A DNA stretch of 48,432 bases from Paenibacillus polymyxa (GTDB lineage: Bacteria > Bacillota > Bacilli > Paenibacillales > Paenibacillaceae): assembly GCF_018614975.1 (NCBI RefSeq), contig NZ_JAGGNR010000028.1:1-48432 (forward strand). Direction: 5' to 3'. Both the position numbers and the translations under genes were made by a program. The notes under the pieces are model-generated. The model saw only the letters and a program-made list of their open reading frames with translations, had not been told where the DNA came from and searched no databases. This document shows, in pieces, positions 33,590 through 42,208 of the stretch (position 1 is its first letter; each line of letters opens with the position of its first letter).

Positions 33590-33625
33590 GCCCTAAAACG
33601 TCCCGGGTTAACTTTTTAAGTCCCA
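33590..33625 (-). promoter_or_regulatory. CggR operator (tandem YGGGAC repeats)
   Basis: TGGGAC (33620-33625) and CGGGAC (33600-33605) are exactly 20 nt apart, the period of the B. subtilis CggR operator CGGGACN6TGTCN4. It lies just after the -10 box, so bound CggR would block transcription. The TGTC half-elements are poorly kept (AGTT, GGGC). Confidence 0.75.
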
Positions 33626-33630
33626 CGTCT

Positions 33631-33659
33631 ATTCTACCTAAAACTGACGTGACATGCAA
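33631..33659 (-). promoter_or_regulatory. Promoter of the cggR-gapA-pgk-tpiA-gpmI-eno operon
   Basis: -35 TTGCAT (33654-33659), 17-nt spacer, -10 TAGAAT (33631-33636). It is about 85 nt before the cggR start. The rest of 33660-33921 shows no gene or other clear signal. Confidence 0.8.
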
Positions 33660-33921
33660 GTGTTTCAACGAGTTATTTCGACACGCATTCAGCGTTTGTA
33701 CGCGCCTATTTTCACAATCCTAGACTTCCATGATCAAGGACGAGCTCACGCATACCATATATAGAAGAAACGAATGAATTCCATCTACATATCGCTCAGA
33801 ATCACAATTCATACTGCATGTCCAAAACCTCTAATAGCATTTACTTAAATGCATTCTTTATCCACTCTTCTTCATCATGATCATTTTTAGGTTAATCCAA
33901 ACCAATACCACAACGAACTGC

Positions 33922-33950
33922 TTGCAATTAAATATTTCATGAGCTATAAT
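33922..33950 (+). promoter_or_regulatory. Promoter of the tRNA-Arg gene
   Basis: -35 TTGCAA (33922-33927), 17-nt spacer, -10 TATAAT (33945-33950), 23 nt before the tRNA. Confidence 0.8.
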
Positions 33951-33972
33951 CATTATTGCTGTCACATAATGT

Positions 33973-34047
33973 GCGCCCGTGGTCCAATGGATATGACGTA
34001 GGCCTCCGAAGCCTGAGATCCAAGTTCGATTCTTGGCGGGCGCGCCA
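33973..34047 (+). tRNA. tRNA-Arg (anticodon CCG)
   Basis: 75 nt with encoded CCA. The acceptor arm GCGCCCG/CGGGCGC, the anticodon loop CTCCGAA with CCG, and the T-loop GTTCGATTC are in place. It reads CGG codons. It is followed by its own terminator and the clpP promoter. Confidence 0.95.
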
Positions 34048-34082
34048 CTTTTATTTAACAGCTCATAACCCTTTTAACCAAT

Positions 34083-34107
34083 GAAACCGGAAAGGTTTCT
34101 TTTTTTT
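34083..34107 (+). terminator. Terminator of the tRNA-Arg gene
   Basis: GAAACC and GGTTTC arms with a short loop and a run of eight T, between the tRNA and the CtsR box. Confidence 0.8.
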
Positions 34108-34116
34108 GCAAGTTAG

Positions 34117-34133
34117 TTTGACTTTCTTTGACT
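34117..34133 (+). promoter_or_regulatory. CtsR operator at clpP
   Basis: TTTGACT-TTC-TTTGACT. On the other strand this is AGTCAAA-GAA-AGTCAAA, fitting the CtsR heptad consensus RGTCAAA-NAN-RGTCAAA exactly. It overlaps the -35 box, so CtsR would repress clpP until heat or protein stress. Confidence 0.9.
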
Positions 34134-34156
34134 TTTTGTTTGGAATTGTTTATTAT
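34128..34156 (+). promoter_or_regulatory. clpP promoter
   Basis: -35 TTGACT (34128-34133), 17-nt spacer, -10 TATTAT (34151-34156). The -35 box is the second heptad of the CtsR site. Confidence 0.85.
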
Positions 34157-34224
34157 GTGGGTAATACGGTAACAGTTTAAGTATAAACACCAATAACATT
34201 TACATTTCCGAGGAGGTTTTTCAC

Positions 34225-34821
34225 GTGAGTTTTATTCCTATGGTCGTTGAACAGAGCAACCGGGGTGAGCGCGCCTATGACATCTATTCCAGATTGCTGA
34301 AGGATCGTATTATTTTCCTTGGTAGCGATGTTAATGATGTTGTGGCTAATGCCATTATGGCACAGATGTTGTTCCTGGCTGCGGAAGATCCGGAGAAAGA
34401 CATTCACTTATACATCAACAGCCCAGGCGGATCAATTACAGCCGGTATGGCGATTTACGATACAATGCAATTCATCAAACCGGATGTATCTACCATCTGT
34501 GTAGGTATGGCCGCTTCCATGGGTGCATTCTTGTTGAATGCCGGTGCAAAAGGTAAACGTTTTGCGTTGCCTAACAGTGAGATTATGATTCACCAACCAC
34601 TTGGTGGTGCTCAAGGTCAAGCTTCGGACATCGAAATTCGTGCTCGCCGCATCCTGAAAATGCGTGATACCTTGAACCGCATCATCTCTGAGCGTTCAGG
34701 TCAACCGCTGGAGCGGATTGAGAAAGATACAGATCGTGACTACTTCATGAGTGCTGCTGAAGCTGCCGATTACGGTATCATTGATAAAGTTATTGAAAAC
34801 GTAGGTTCCCAAGGCATCTAA
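34225..34821 (+). CDS. clpP: ATP-dependent Clp protease proteolytic subunit
   Basis: 198 aa from a GTG start with GAGGAGG upstream. It forms the barrel protease that works with ClpX, ClpC or ClpE, and it destroys tmRNA-tagged proteins among others. The catalytic triad Ser98 (GMAASMGA), His123 (HQPLG) and Asp172 is complete. The frame starts at the mature-like MSFIPMVVEQ with almost no propeptide. It stands alone between a tRNA and a strong bidirectional terminator. Confidence 0.98.
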   Translation: MSFIPMVVEQSNRGERAYDIYSRLLKDRIIFLGSDVNDVVANAIMAQMLFLAAEDPEKDIHLYINSPGGSITAGMAIYDTMQFIKPDVSTICVGMAASMGAFLLNAGAKGKRFALPNSEIMIHQPLGGAQGQASDIEIRARRILKMRDTLNRIISERSGQPLERIEKDTDRDYFMSAAEAADYGIIDKVIENVGSQGI

Positions 34822-34903
34822 GTATTATCTAGATCACGGTCTACGCGTTGACATATTAACACCTAACGTAGTCAGCAACACAATATTGTGTTGTCTATAC
34901 GCG

Positions 34904-34943
34904 AAGAAGCCCTCATCACGATCGTGATGAGGGCTTCTTTTTT
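34904..34943. terminator. Bidirectional terminator after clpP
   Basis: Perfect 17-bp arms AAGAAGCCCTCATCACG and complement around two bases, followed by T6 on the plus strand. It serves clpP; the convergent gene at 34988 may share it. Confidence 0.9.
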
Positions 34944-34987
34944 CATTTTATAAGAAAGATAACCGAAGAGTGCATAATAATGATGCG

Positions 34988-36085
34988 TTATTTGGTTCCA
35001 GTTACATTACTGAAAGGTTCTGTGCCTTTAGGAAGAAGCTCTTTGTACGTAAATGGCATTTCAGGGAATCCCTCTGCGTATGCCGTATATTCATACAACT
35101 GGAAGAACACAACTACACCCGTTGGTGTCACATAGAAATCTTGATCTTTATTTAACCCTTTATAACCGTCAAGGTACCCACCGCGGGCTTTCAGTTGCTC
35201 GCCCACTTTTTTACCCAACGTCTCGCGCATGGTTTTGTTATTTTGCAGCACATCATCTAACGTAAGCTCCTTGCCTGTGTCCAGTGCAAAGGTGTGGCCC
35301 GTACGGGTTGTCATCCCGTGAGCGCCAGCATAATCTTCGTATCGTTGTGTAATGAGTCCCAGCACGCCTTTTTCGTTGTACGTCACGACATAAGAGCTCT
35401 CAAATGCATATGGACGGTTGGCTGTTGCACCGCCGAATTCAGATGTCTGTTTCTTGAAGTCAGCTACATAAGCATCCACTTCGTCTTTCAGCACTTTGTT
35501 GATTGCTGCTTCAGCTTCTTTGCTGGCAAGTCCACTCACCTGTGGATATTGAACATCTACTTCAGCATTTTTTACAGTAACATTAACTGTTGCCGCTTTA
35601 ATTTTAACGTTATTTTGTTTCACCTTGCTGAGTGTCAACGTTTTGGTTTTGCCATCCCAATTCCCCTGTACACCCAGATAATCTCTCATTGCCGAGAAAG
35701 GGATATATAATCTGCCGTTGATCAACTTTGCATCCACTTGAGGATAATAGTTGTTAATTCGAACACTCGGCTGGCCATCCAATAGGCTGATTGTCATTGT
35801 GTTATTGGCTGCTGTCAGGGAATACTCTTTGGTTTTCGCATCATATTTCAGGGTTCCACCTGCCACATCTTTAACTGCCGTAAGAGATACCCAAGTTGAG
35901 CCACTTTGAAGAAGTCCTTTTTGAGTCAGTGTTTTTCCACCCGACTTCAGAGTTACCTCAGCCGGGGTTGTCACTTTTGAGGATACCGATGCTGCCTGAA
36001 CCGAACTGTCCTGCCATACCGAACCGCTACCTACAATAATTCCTGCTGCAAGCAACGCACTTGTCCATTTTTTCCATGATGTCAT
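34988..36085 (-). CDS. Secreted protein: copper-amine-oxidase-like N-terminal domain plus DUF3298/RsiV-like domain
   Basis: 365 aa. Signal peptide (ALLAAGIIVGSGSV, cleavage near VQAA at about 30-32). Residues about 40-155 resemble the copper amine oxidase N-terminal repeat common in Paenibacillus wall proteins (GLLQSGSTWVSLTAVKDVAGGTLKYDAKTKEYSLT, RLYIPFSAMRDYLG); this domain has no oxidase activity. Residues about 170-360 contain a DUF4163/DUF3298 pattern (YVVTYNEKGVLGLITQRYEDYAGAHG, GKELTLDDVL, YTAYAEGFPEMPFTY) as found in RsiV-type lysozyme-sensing anti-sigma factors. There is no anchoring helix or sigma-binding domain, so it is probably an exported binding protein. Ligand unknown. Confidence 0.8.
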   Translation of the reverse strand: MTSWKKWTSALLAAGIIVGSGSVWQDSSVQAASVSSKVTTPAEVTLKSGGKTLTQKGLLQSGSTWVSLTAVKDVAGGTLKYDAKTKEYSLTAANNTMTISLLDGQPSVRINNYYPQVDAKLINGRLYIPFSAMRDYLGVQGNWDGKTKTLTLSKVKQNNVKIKAATVNVTVKNAEVDVQYPQVSGLASKEAEAAINKVLKDEVDAYVADFKKQTSEFGGATANRPYAFESSYVVTYNEKGVLGLITQRYEDYAGAHGMTTRTGHTFALDTGKELTLDDVLQNNKTMRETLGKKVGEQLKARGGYLDGYKGLNKDQDFYVTPTGVVVFFQLYEYTAYAEGFPEMPFTYKELLPKGTEPFSNVTGTK

Positions 36086-36364
36086 ATATAAAACTCCTCT
36101 CTGAATTCACAATTAGGGATCATTGCGTATGTAATCCTGACCTAATCGCATATCTCATACGCTCACCTCTCTATTATAATTAACCCAATTTCGGAAAGGT
36201 TTACAGCTCGAGTTACAATGTTGATGAATATCAGACCGAAAATATAACGGGATATGACCTTTTTGTCACGAACAACTATACAAAAAAGATACCAATAACC
36301 AGCATTTCATGTAGCTTCAAAAAGCTACCCTCCTATCCAACTTCATCAAAGTTTGCTTTTCCAA
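36086..36364. other. Intergenic region without recognised gene
   Basis: AT-rich spacer between two secreted-protein genes. It should contain the promoter of the gene at 34988-36085, but no convincing -35/-10 pair was found by eye. Confidence 0.4.
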
Positions 36365-36365
36365 C

Positions 36366-36400
36366 AAAAAAAGACTCTGTCCACAGGACAAAGTCTTTTT
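36366..36400. terminator. Terminator after the SIMPL-domain gene
   Basis: AAAGACT..GTCC and GGAC..AGTCTTT arms with A and T runs on both sides, about 75 nt after the stop of the gene at 36474-37226. Confidence 0.75.
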
Positions 36401-36473
36401 CATTATTTCGTTGTGTCCCTTCAAATGATCCTTGAAAAGGTTACTTAAGCTTACAGCCCTAGTTCAATCTTGT

Positions 36474-37226
36474 TTACTTCATTTCATAGGTGATATTCAG
36501 GATTGTACTTACTTTAACCTGGCCTGTTTCAATCTCAGTGCCACCTGCTGTATCTTGTGCTTTGGACATCAACGCCTCACTTGCATAGAACACAGGCACA
36601 TTGGCATCACCTTGGCTTACGGAAAGAACAGCACCCAGTTGACGTTTAACTGCTTTTGCAATGGCGCCCGCTTTCACATCTGCATTGGCCACAGCTTTCT
36701 CAATCACTTGGGACTCATAACTTTCCGGATTTTCTACAGTAAAGCGCACGTTTTCAATATTGTTGGCACCCGCACCCGAAGCAGCATCGAGCAATTCGCC
36801 AATCTTGTCCATCTCACGATACGTGACTGTCAGCGTATGATGCGCTGTATATCCTTTAATTTGTTGTCCGTCTTTTTCGCTATACGTATAGTTGGGTTGT
36901 ACAGAGAACTGACTCGTTTGAATGTCGTCTGAACTGATCTTCCACGTATTCTTAAGCAAGTTGGATACCTTTTGAACTTTGGCAGCATTCGCTTTTTGAG
37001 CAGATGCAGCTGTCTCTGCAGTACTGTTCACACCAATGGACAGATACGCGATATCAGGCTTCACCTGAATCTCACCTTTACCCACAACATTAATCACATT
37101 CTGTTGTACTCCCTGAACCTCTGCAGCGTAAGCATAGTTACCTGGTGCAACCCATGCTGTTCCTCCAACAAGCAACGAACTTGCCACCAGCACCGCACCA
37201 AACGGTTTCATCCATTGTTTACCCAT
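36474..37226 (-). CDS. Exported SIMPL (DUF541/YggE-like) domain protein
   Basis: 250 aa from the ATG at 37226, with AAGGAGG 8 nt upstream; a longer frame to 37379 reads through that ribosome binding site and has no signal of its own. A signal peptide (AVLVASSLLVGGTAWVA, cleavage near AYAAE) is followed by a SIMPL domain: INVVGKGEIQVKPDIAYLSIGV, then VRFTVENPESYESQVIEKAVANADVKA. YggE of E. coli is linked to oxidative-stress tolerance, but the biochemical role of the family is not settled. Monocistronic. Confidence 0.88.
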   Translation of the reverse strand: MGKQWMKPFGAVLVASSLLVGGTAWVAPGNYAYAAEVQGVQQNVINVVGKGEIQVKPDIAYLSIGVNSTAETAASAQKANAAKVQKVSNLLKNTWKISSDDIQTSQFSVQPNYTYSEKDGQQIKGYTAHHTLTVTYREMDKIGELLDAASGAGANNIENVRFTVENPESYESQVIEKAVANADVKAGAIAKAVKRQLGAVLSVSQGDANVPVFYASEALMSKAQDTAGGTEIETGQVKVSTILNITYEMK

Positions 37227-37339
37227 CACGATAGCCTCCTTATGTGTTAACATCTCAAACTTTAAACGATTTGATACCTTAACAGACGGGACAAATCCCA
37301 TAATGTTGCACTTGACGATAGCATAAACGTGAAAAACGC

Positions 37340-37362
37340 AAAAAAGCCCCTTTCGGGACTTC
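37340..37362 (-). terminator. Terminator after the HPr-like gene
   Basis: AAGTCCC and GGGGCTT with a GAAA loop, followed by six T on the minus strand, about 20 nt after the stop codon. Confidence 0.8.
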
Positions 37363-37382
37363 TTCATTGGATTGATCATATC

Positions 37383-37652
37383 TTATTGGTTTTCGAGCTC
37401 TTCCTTGCTTACCAGACTAACTAAAGCGTTTACAGCCTGTTCGGCATCCGCGCCTTCTGCACTAATCTGGATTTCCGTACCTGTGCTAATCGCAAGGCTC
37501 ATGATCCCCATGATACTTTTTGCATTAACTTTTTTGTCGTCCTTCTCGACGAACACTTCAGACGAGTACTTATTCGCTTCTTGAACGAACAGTGCCGCAG
37601 GTCTGGCATGGAGACCCGTTTTCAAACGGACAACTACCGGGTGCTTTGTCAT
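37383..37652 (-). CDS. HPr-family phosphocarrier in the crh position
   Basis: 89 aa, with AGGGGG before ATG. The family passes phosphate in the PTS (via His15) or signals carbon state to CcpA (via Ser46-P). It has GLHARPAA with His15 and NAKSIMGIMSL with Ser46. B. subtilis Crh at the same position downstream of whiA has Gln15 and cannot carry PTS phosphate. This copy keeps both sites, so it could act as a full HPr or as a bifunctional regulator. It follows whiA after 255 nt and may have its own promoter. Confidence 0.93.
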   Translation of the reverse strand: MTKHPVVVRLKTGLHARPAALFVQEANKYSSEVFVEKDDKKVNAKSIMGIMSLAISTGTEIQISAEGADAEQAVNALVSLVSKEELENQ

Positions 37653-37907
37653 GGAAACTTACCCCCTATTATGAAATCTGGACATTAAATACACAATTAT
37701 ATTTATACAACATTATACCATTAACCCGTGCAGGACACTAGAAGAAAAAACTCAGAGTGCTTTGGAGGACATTATCTTGCCCTAATTTCATCTTTTGCAA
37801 AGCGCATCCAATGACCTAAGTGAGTCTCCCAGATCCTTAACGGCTGACTTTCCCGACCTTTCTGTTCAGCAGAAACAGCCGACCTTGTTACTTTACCCTA
37901 TGCCGTC

Positions 37908-38846
37908 TTAACCGTAACGTTCTGCGCGCACTTTCTCAGCCAGCTCATCAATTTTACGAAGCCGATGGTTCACTCCCGACTTGCTGACTGTACCTTTAAG
38001 GAGCTCGCCCACTTCCTTCAAGTTGATATCCGGATGAGCCAGTCGAACCTCCGCCACCTCGCGAAGCTTCTCAGGCAGCGACTCCAGACCAACTTCCTTT
38101 TGCAACAACCGGATATTATCGATTTGTCTTACCGCAGCGCCAATGGTTTTATTCAGGTTGGCGGTCTCACAATTGACAATTCGGTTAACGGAGTTACGCA
38201 TGTCTCGCATAATCCGTACATCTTCAAACTTGAACAAGGCCTGATGAGCACCAATGATGCTGAGCAGCTCAATGATTTTCTCGCCTTCCTTAATGTATAG
38301 GATGAATCCTTTTTTCCGTTCTATACACCGGGCATTCAGATGAAATTCATTGGCCAGGTCAACCAGTGCCTGACAGTGCTCCTCATACATGGACGCAATC
38401 TCCAGATGATAGGAAGAACCTTCTGGGTTATTAACCGATCCACCGGCCAGAAATGCACCGCGAAGATAGGCCCGTTTACAACAGTTCTGCTGAAATAACT
38501 CCGTATTAATTCCTGGCGTAAACAGAAAACCTTCCGATACAATATGAAGACTATTGAGAATCTCCTGTACCATGGTTGGAATACGAACAATATATACATT
38601 GTTCTTTTTCAGCCGCATTTTTTTGCGGACCAGTAATTCCGTATGCACTTGAAATTGCTTTTTAAGCAGAGAGTATGCCCGTCTTGCAATGGCGGCATTC
38701 TCCGTCGAAATATCCAAGATCACTTTTTTATTCGATAACTGCACTGCACCAAGCATACGGATAAGGGCTGAAAGTTCCGCCTTTTCGCAGCACGGTTCGC
38801 TCTCGATCATGGTTAACTCTTTTTTGGTCTGTGCTGCAAACGACAT
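37908..38846 (-). CDS. whiA: WhiA-family DNA-binding protein
   Basis: 312 aa, the family length. An N-terminal region related to LAGLIDADG endonucleases (YLRGAFLAGGSVNNPE, about 127-142) lacks catalytic use. The C-terminal helix-turn-helix reads LREVAEVRLAHPDINLKEVGELL...SKSGVNHRLRKI. WhiA affects cell division and chromosome segregation in Bacillus and sporulation in Streptomyces. It is 6 nt from yvcK and part of the rapZ-yvcK-whiA unit. Confidence 0.96.
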   Translation of the reverse strand: MSFAAQTKKELTMIESEPCCEKAELSALIRMLGAVQLSNKKVILDISTENAAIARRAYSLLKKQFQVHTELLVRKKMRLKKNNVYIVRIPTMVQEILNSLHIVSEGFLFTPGINTELFQQNCCKRAYLRGAFLAGGSVNNPEGSSYHLEIASMYEEHCQALVDLANEFHLNARCIERKKGFILYIKEGEKIIELLSIIGAHQALFKFEDVRIMRDMRNSVNRIVNCETANLNKTIGAAVRQIDNIRLLQKEVGLESLPEKLREVAEVRLAHPDINLKEVGELLKGTVSKSGVNHRLRKIDELAEKVRAERYG

Positions 38847-38852
38847 GGGACT

Positions 38853-39839
38853 TCACCTCTTCCGTAACATCCAATTTTGTACCAGTTGGTAGATGTGATG
38901 ACTTAATTTGTCGGCATCATGACGCAGATAGGTTTTGAATAGAACAAGGGTATCTGCTACCACCTGATAGCCGGCACTTTCGAGTACATTCATATCCAGT
39001 ACAACCGGTTTTGCTCCTTTTTCCGCATACTTATTTTGCACTTGCAGCGGAATATCACCATTATTTACGATAACATAGTCGAAGAGCTGATGACCTATAT
39101 GCTCGTGTACCGCCTTAAGGTGGTCACTTACCGTATAGTTATCTGTTTCTCCCGGCTGTGTCATAACATTACAGATAAACATCTTCACCGCATCAGCCTC
39201 TACCACAGCCTCAGCCAACTTTGGTACGAGCAGATTGGGAAGGATGCTTGTATAGAGGCTGCCTGGCCCGATCAGAATGGCATCAGCTTGACGAATGGCC
39301 TCTACTGCCTCTGGCAACGGCTCCACGTGATCCGGTTCAAGAAAGACACGTTTGATGCGTCCACCCGCCTCAGGGATTTTGGACTCACCTGTAATAATTG
39401 TCCCATCTTCCATCTCGGCATGCAACACAACGGCCTGGCCTGCGGCTGGTAATACCTCACCTCGAACGGCAAACACGCGGCTAAGCTCCCGCACTGCGGT
39501 CACAAAGTCGCCCGAAATATCCGTCATTGCAGCCAAAATCAAATTCCCCAAGCTGTGGCCTGCAAGCCCCGCGCCTGTATTGAAACGGTACTTCAACATA
39601 TCTGAAAGCAATGGTTCTACATCAGCCAGTGCCGTAAGTACGTTGCGAATGTCGCCCGGAGGCGGCATCTGTAGCTCATTGCGCAGGATGCCTGAACTTC
39701 CACCGTCATCTGCAACCGTGACGATGGCCGTGATATCCAGCGGCTTCTCTTTCAAACCGCGCAGCATCACGGATAATCCGGTTCCGCCGCCCATTACAAC
39801 TATTCTCGGACGTTCTCTTCGTGGTCCGGCCTCTTTCAT
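38853..39839 (-). CDS. yvcK: YvcK/GlmR-type gluconeogenesis and cell-wall factor
   Basis: 328 aa. The N-terminal VVMGGGTGLSVMLRGLK is the CofD-like nucleotide fold; ADDGGSSGILRNEL, PPGDIRN and LIGPGSLYTSILPNLLV are typical of the family. In Bacillus, YvcK/GlmR binds UDP-GlcNAc and supports wall synthesis when cells grow on gluconeogenic substrates. The start ATG follows GAGGGTGAAGGG, 13 nt after the rapZ stop. Confidence 0.95.
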   Translation of the reverse strand: MKEAGPRRERPRIVVMGGGTGLSVMLRGLKEKPLDITAIVTVADDGGSSGILRNELQMPPPGDIRNVLTALADVEPLLSDMLKYRFNTGAGLAGHSLGNLILAAMTDISGDFVTAVRELSRVFAVRGEVLPAAGQAVVLHAEMEDGTIITGESKIPEAGGRIKRVFLEPDHVEPLPEAVEAIRQADAILIGPGSLYTSILPNLLVPKLAEAVVEADAVKMFICNVMTQPGETDNYTVSDHLKAVHEHIGHQLFDYVIVNNGDIPLQVQNKYAEKGAKPVVLDMNVLESAGYQVVADTLVLFKTYLRHDADKLSHHIYQLVQNWMLRKR

Positions 39840-39852
39840 CCCTTCACCCTCT

Positions 39853-40752
39853 TCAATGACGGTCCCGGTCAGCGTCGCGATGGCTCACGGTGACAGCTTC
39901 AGTCTCGCTGCTTCCCAACATCTTGCCCAAATATTCCGATATTGCTACCGAACGATGCTTGCCTCCGGTACAGCCGATTCCAATAATAACCTGGCTTTTG
40001 CCTTCCTTCCGGTATTGCGGAATCAGGAAATGCAGCATATCCAGCAGCTTGGTCAGAAACGCCTGTGTCTCTGGCCATTTCATAACATATTCGTACACAT
40101 CACTATTCTGTCCCGTATTCGGTCGCAAATGATCAATATAATGCGGATTCGGTAAAAAACGTACATCGAACACCAGATCAGCATCAATCGGAATGCCATA
40201 TTTGAATCCGAATGACGTAATATTCACCGACAGCATTTGGCTTTCCAGATGAGAAAAGCGGGATATGATGCGTTCTTTCAGTTGTGCAGGCTTCATTGTA
40301 CTTGTATTCAGTACCTGAGTCGCAGAGTTTTTGAGTTCCTCCAACAACTTGCGTTCCAGTCGGATGCCGTCCAGCGGCATGCCCTCAGGAGCCAGTGGAT
40401 GTCTGCGCCTGCTTTCTTTGTAACGCTGAACAAGTACAGAATCTGTAGCATCCAGGAATAAAATTTCGCAATGAATGGTAAAATGATCTTTAATATAGTT
40501 CAAAGACTCGGACAGAGCCGTAAAGAATTCACGCCCGCGCAGATCGATAACCAATGCAACCTTACCAATCTTGCCGTTTGACTGTTCAATTAGTTCCGCA
40601 AATTTTGGAATCAATACCGGTGGCAGATTATCCACACAGAAGAAACCCAGATCCTCCAGGCTTTGTACTGCAATGGTTTTACCTGCCCCGGACATGCCCG
40701 TAATGATAATGAGCGTGGCGCCTGTGCCTGGTGAGCCTTCACCTTCAAGCAT
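39853..40752 (-). CDS. rapZ: RapZ/YvcJ-type P-loop nucleotide-binding protein
   Basis: 299 aa, with AAGGAGG before ATG. Walker A is GMSGAGKT (19-26) and the Walker-B-like strand is VALVIDLRG. The C-terminal domain has IGIGCTGGKHRSVAISE. In E. coli RapZ is an RNA-binding adaptor for the GlmY/GlmZ sRNAs; in Bacillus YvcJ hydrolyses nucleotides and affects competence. Here it heads the rapZ-yvcK-whiA unit, 50 nt from the upstream glucokinase stop. Confidence 0.95.
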   Translation of the reverse strand: MLEGEGSPGTGATLIIITGMSGAGKTIAVQSLEDLGFFCVDNLPPVLIPKFAELIEQSNGKIGKVALVIDLRGREFFTALSESLNYIKDHFTIHCEILFLDATDSVLVQRYKESRRRHPLAPEGMPLDGIRLERKLLEELKNSATQVLNTSTMKPAQLKERIISRFSHLESQMLSVNITSFGFKYGIPIDADLVFDVRFLPNPHYIDHLRPNTGQNSDVYEYVMKWPETQAFLTKLLDMLHFLIPQYRKEGKSQVIIGIGCTGGKHRSVAISEYLGKMLGSSETEAVTVSHRDADRDRH

Positions 40753-40803
40753 AAATGTCCCCTCCTTATCATATTGCTGTCTCCATATATTGTTACGAGG
40801 TTA

Positions 40804-41754
40804 CTAGGAACGCAAGAGAAGACCTGCTGCACCCACAATACCTGCATTATTACCAAGTGTAGCTTCCAGAATCTGAACCCCTTCTTGCAGTGGTTCCGGT
40901 GTCAGCTTAGCAAATACAGTACGTATTTCATCAAACAAGAAATTGCCCGCTTTGGATACGCCACCACCGATGATGAACATCTCCGGGTTAATGACAGCTG
41001 CTACAGTAGCCATCGACTTGCCCAGATAAAAGGCCGCACGGTTTACAATGCGCTGTGCCACTTCATCGCCTGCCTTGGCAGCATCAAATACTTCTTTGGC
41101 TGCAATTTTGTAGACGAGAGCCAGTGACGTATGATCACCACGTTCTACTGCATCCTTTGCCATACGGATAATACCCGTTGCAGACGATACCGTCTCAACA
41201 CATCCCATTTTACCACAACCGCACTTGATGGCCTCCAGATCCGGTACAACACTGATATGACCCAGTTCTCCCGCCATACCCGAGAATCCCTGATAGATGT
41301 TGCCATTCAGGATCAAGCCTCCGCCAACGCCCGTACCGAGTGTATAACATACGCAATTGTCTACGCCTTTGCCAGCGCCTGCCCATACTTCACCCAGTGC
41401 AGCCACGTTTGCATCGTTATCTATTTTGATTGGCTTGCCCAGACGTTCTTCCAGAATCGAACGAATGGCTACATTCCGAAATCCGATGTTAGGGGCATGA
41501 ACGATAATTCCCTCGCGTACATTCGTGAACCCGGCCACTCCAGCACCTACACCCTCAAGCTGTTCCCAACTGTAAGGTGATTCGGCTACGATATGTCGGA
41601 CATACTTCTCGATGTTGGCGATGACCGTGTCTACGCCCTGATCCACTTCAGTCGGTCCTTCATACGTATGCATTAGCTGACCTTGTTCATCGCATATACC
41701 GACCTTGATTGCTGTTCCGCCGAGATCGACCCCAACGTAGATTTTCTCAGACAT
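40804..41754 (-). CDS. glcK: ROK-family glucokinase
   Basis: 316 aa from the ATG at 41754 (AAGGTGG 8 nt upstream). It phosphorylates glucose with ATP. Sequence shows GVDLGGTAIKVG (ATP phosphate site), IDNDANVAALGE with the catalytic Asp, GTGVGGGLI, and the ROK zinc motif CGCGKMGC followed by E. No DNA-binding domain is present, so it is an enzyme and not a repressor. It feeds glucose 6-phosphate to the glycolytic operon encoded in the same window. Confidence 0.93.
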   Translation of the reverse strand: MSEKIYVGVDLGGTAIKVGICDEQGQLMHTYEGPTEVDQGVDTVIANIEKYVRHIVAESPYSWEQLEGVGAGVAGFTNVREGIIVHAPNIGFRNVAIRSILEERLGKPIKIDNDANVAALGEVWAGAGKGVDNCVCYTLGTGVGGGLILNGNIYQGFSGMAGELGHISVVPDLEAIKCGCGKMGCVETVSSATGIIRMAKDAVERGDHTSLALVYKIAAKEVFDAAKAGDEVAQRIVNRAAFYLGKSMATVAAVINPEMFIIGGGVSKAGNFLFDEIRTVFAKLTPEPLQEGVQILEATLGNNAGIVGAAGLLLRS

Positions 41755-42104
41755 GCTGCAAGCCACCTTTATCTATCTAAAATAGTTTAAGTCCTACGTA
41801 CCAACTATAATTGAAGGATACGCCTGGGTCAAGACGATAAGACCTTGCATACATCATGCTTCACCAGGATTGTGAACCACATCACATAGCACTTTTGAAT
41901 ACGTATACATCCTCATTACCTTCATTTATTAACGCACGCTTTATTCCTTCCTCATAACAGAGGAAGCCTCAACTCATGATATTGCATCTTCACTCGTTCC
42001 ATTCATAAAAGATGATCATCGCCCTCTCAGAGGGGTGACTCGTCTTATGCACCCCGCCACCTGTCATTCTCATGCAGAAAGCTATCTAATAACGGTACTG
42101 CCAA
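41755..42104. other. Intergenic region without recognised gene
   Basis: It should hold the promoter of the glucokinase/rapZ group. A short CCCTCTCAGAGGGG palindrome lies near 42020. No open frame with a ribosome binding site was seen. Confidence 0.4.
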
Positions 42105-42136
42105 CAAAAAAGCGCCTTCCATAGTTAGAAGGCACC
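42105..42136 (-). terminator. Terminator after the AI-2E-family transporter gene
   Basis: GTGCCTTC and GAAGGCGC arms around an 8-nt loop, followed by six T on the minus strand. Confidence 0.8.
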
Positions 42137-42208
42137 CTTACTTTTTCAAATAAATCTGATGTTGTTTAACTTGGTTGAGCTCGATTGAACTCGGTCGATT
42201 TTCTTACG

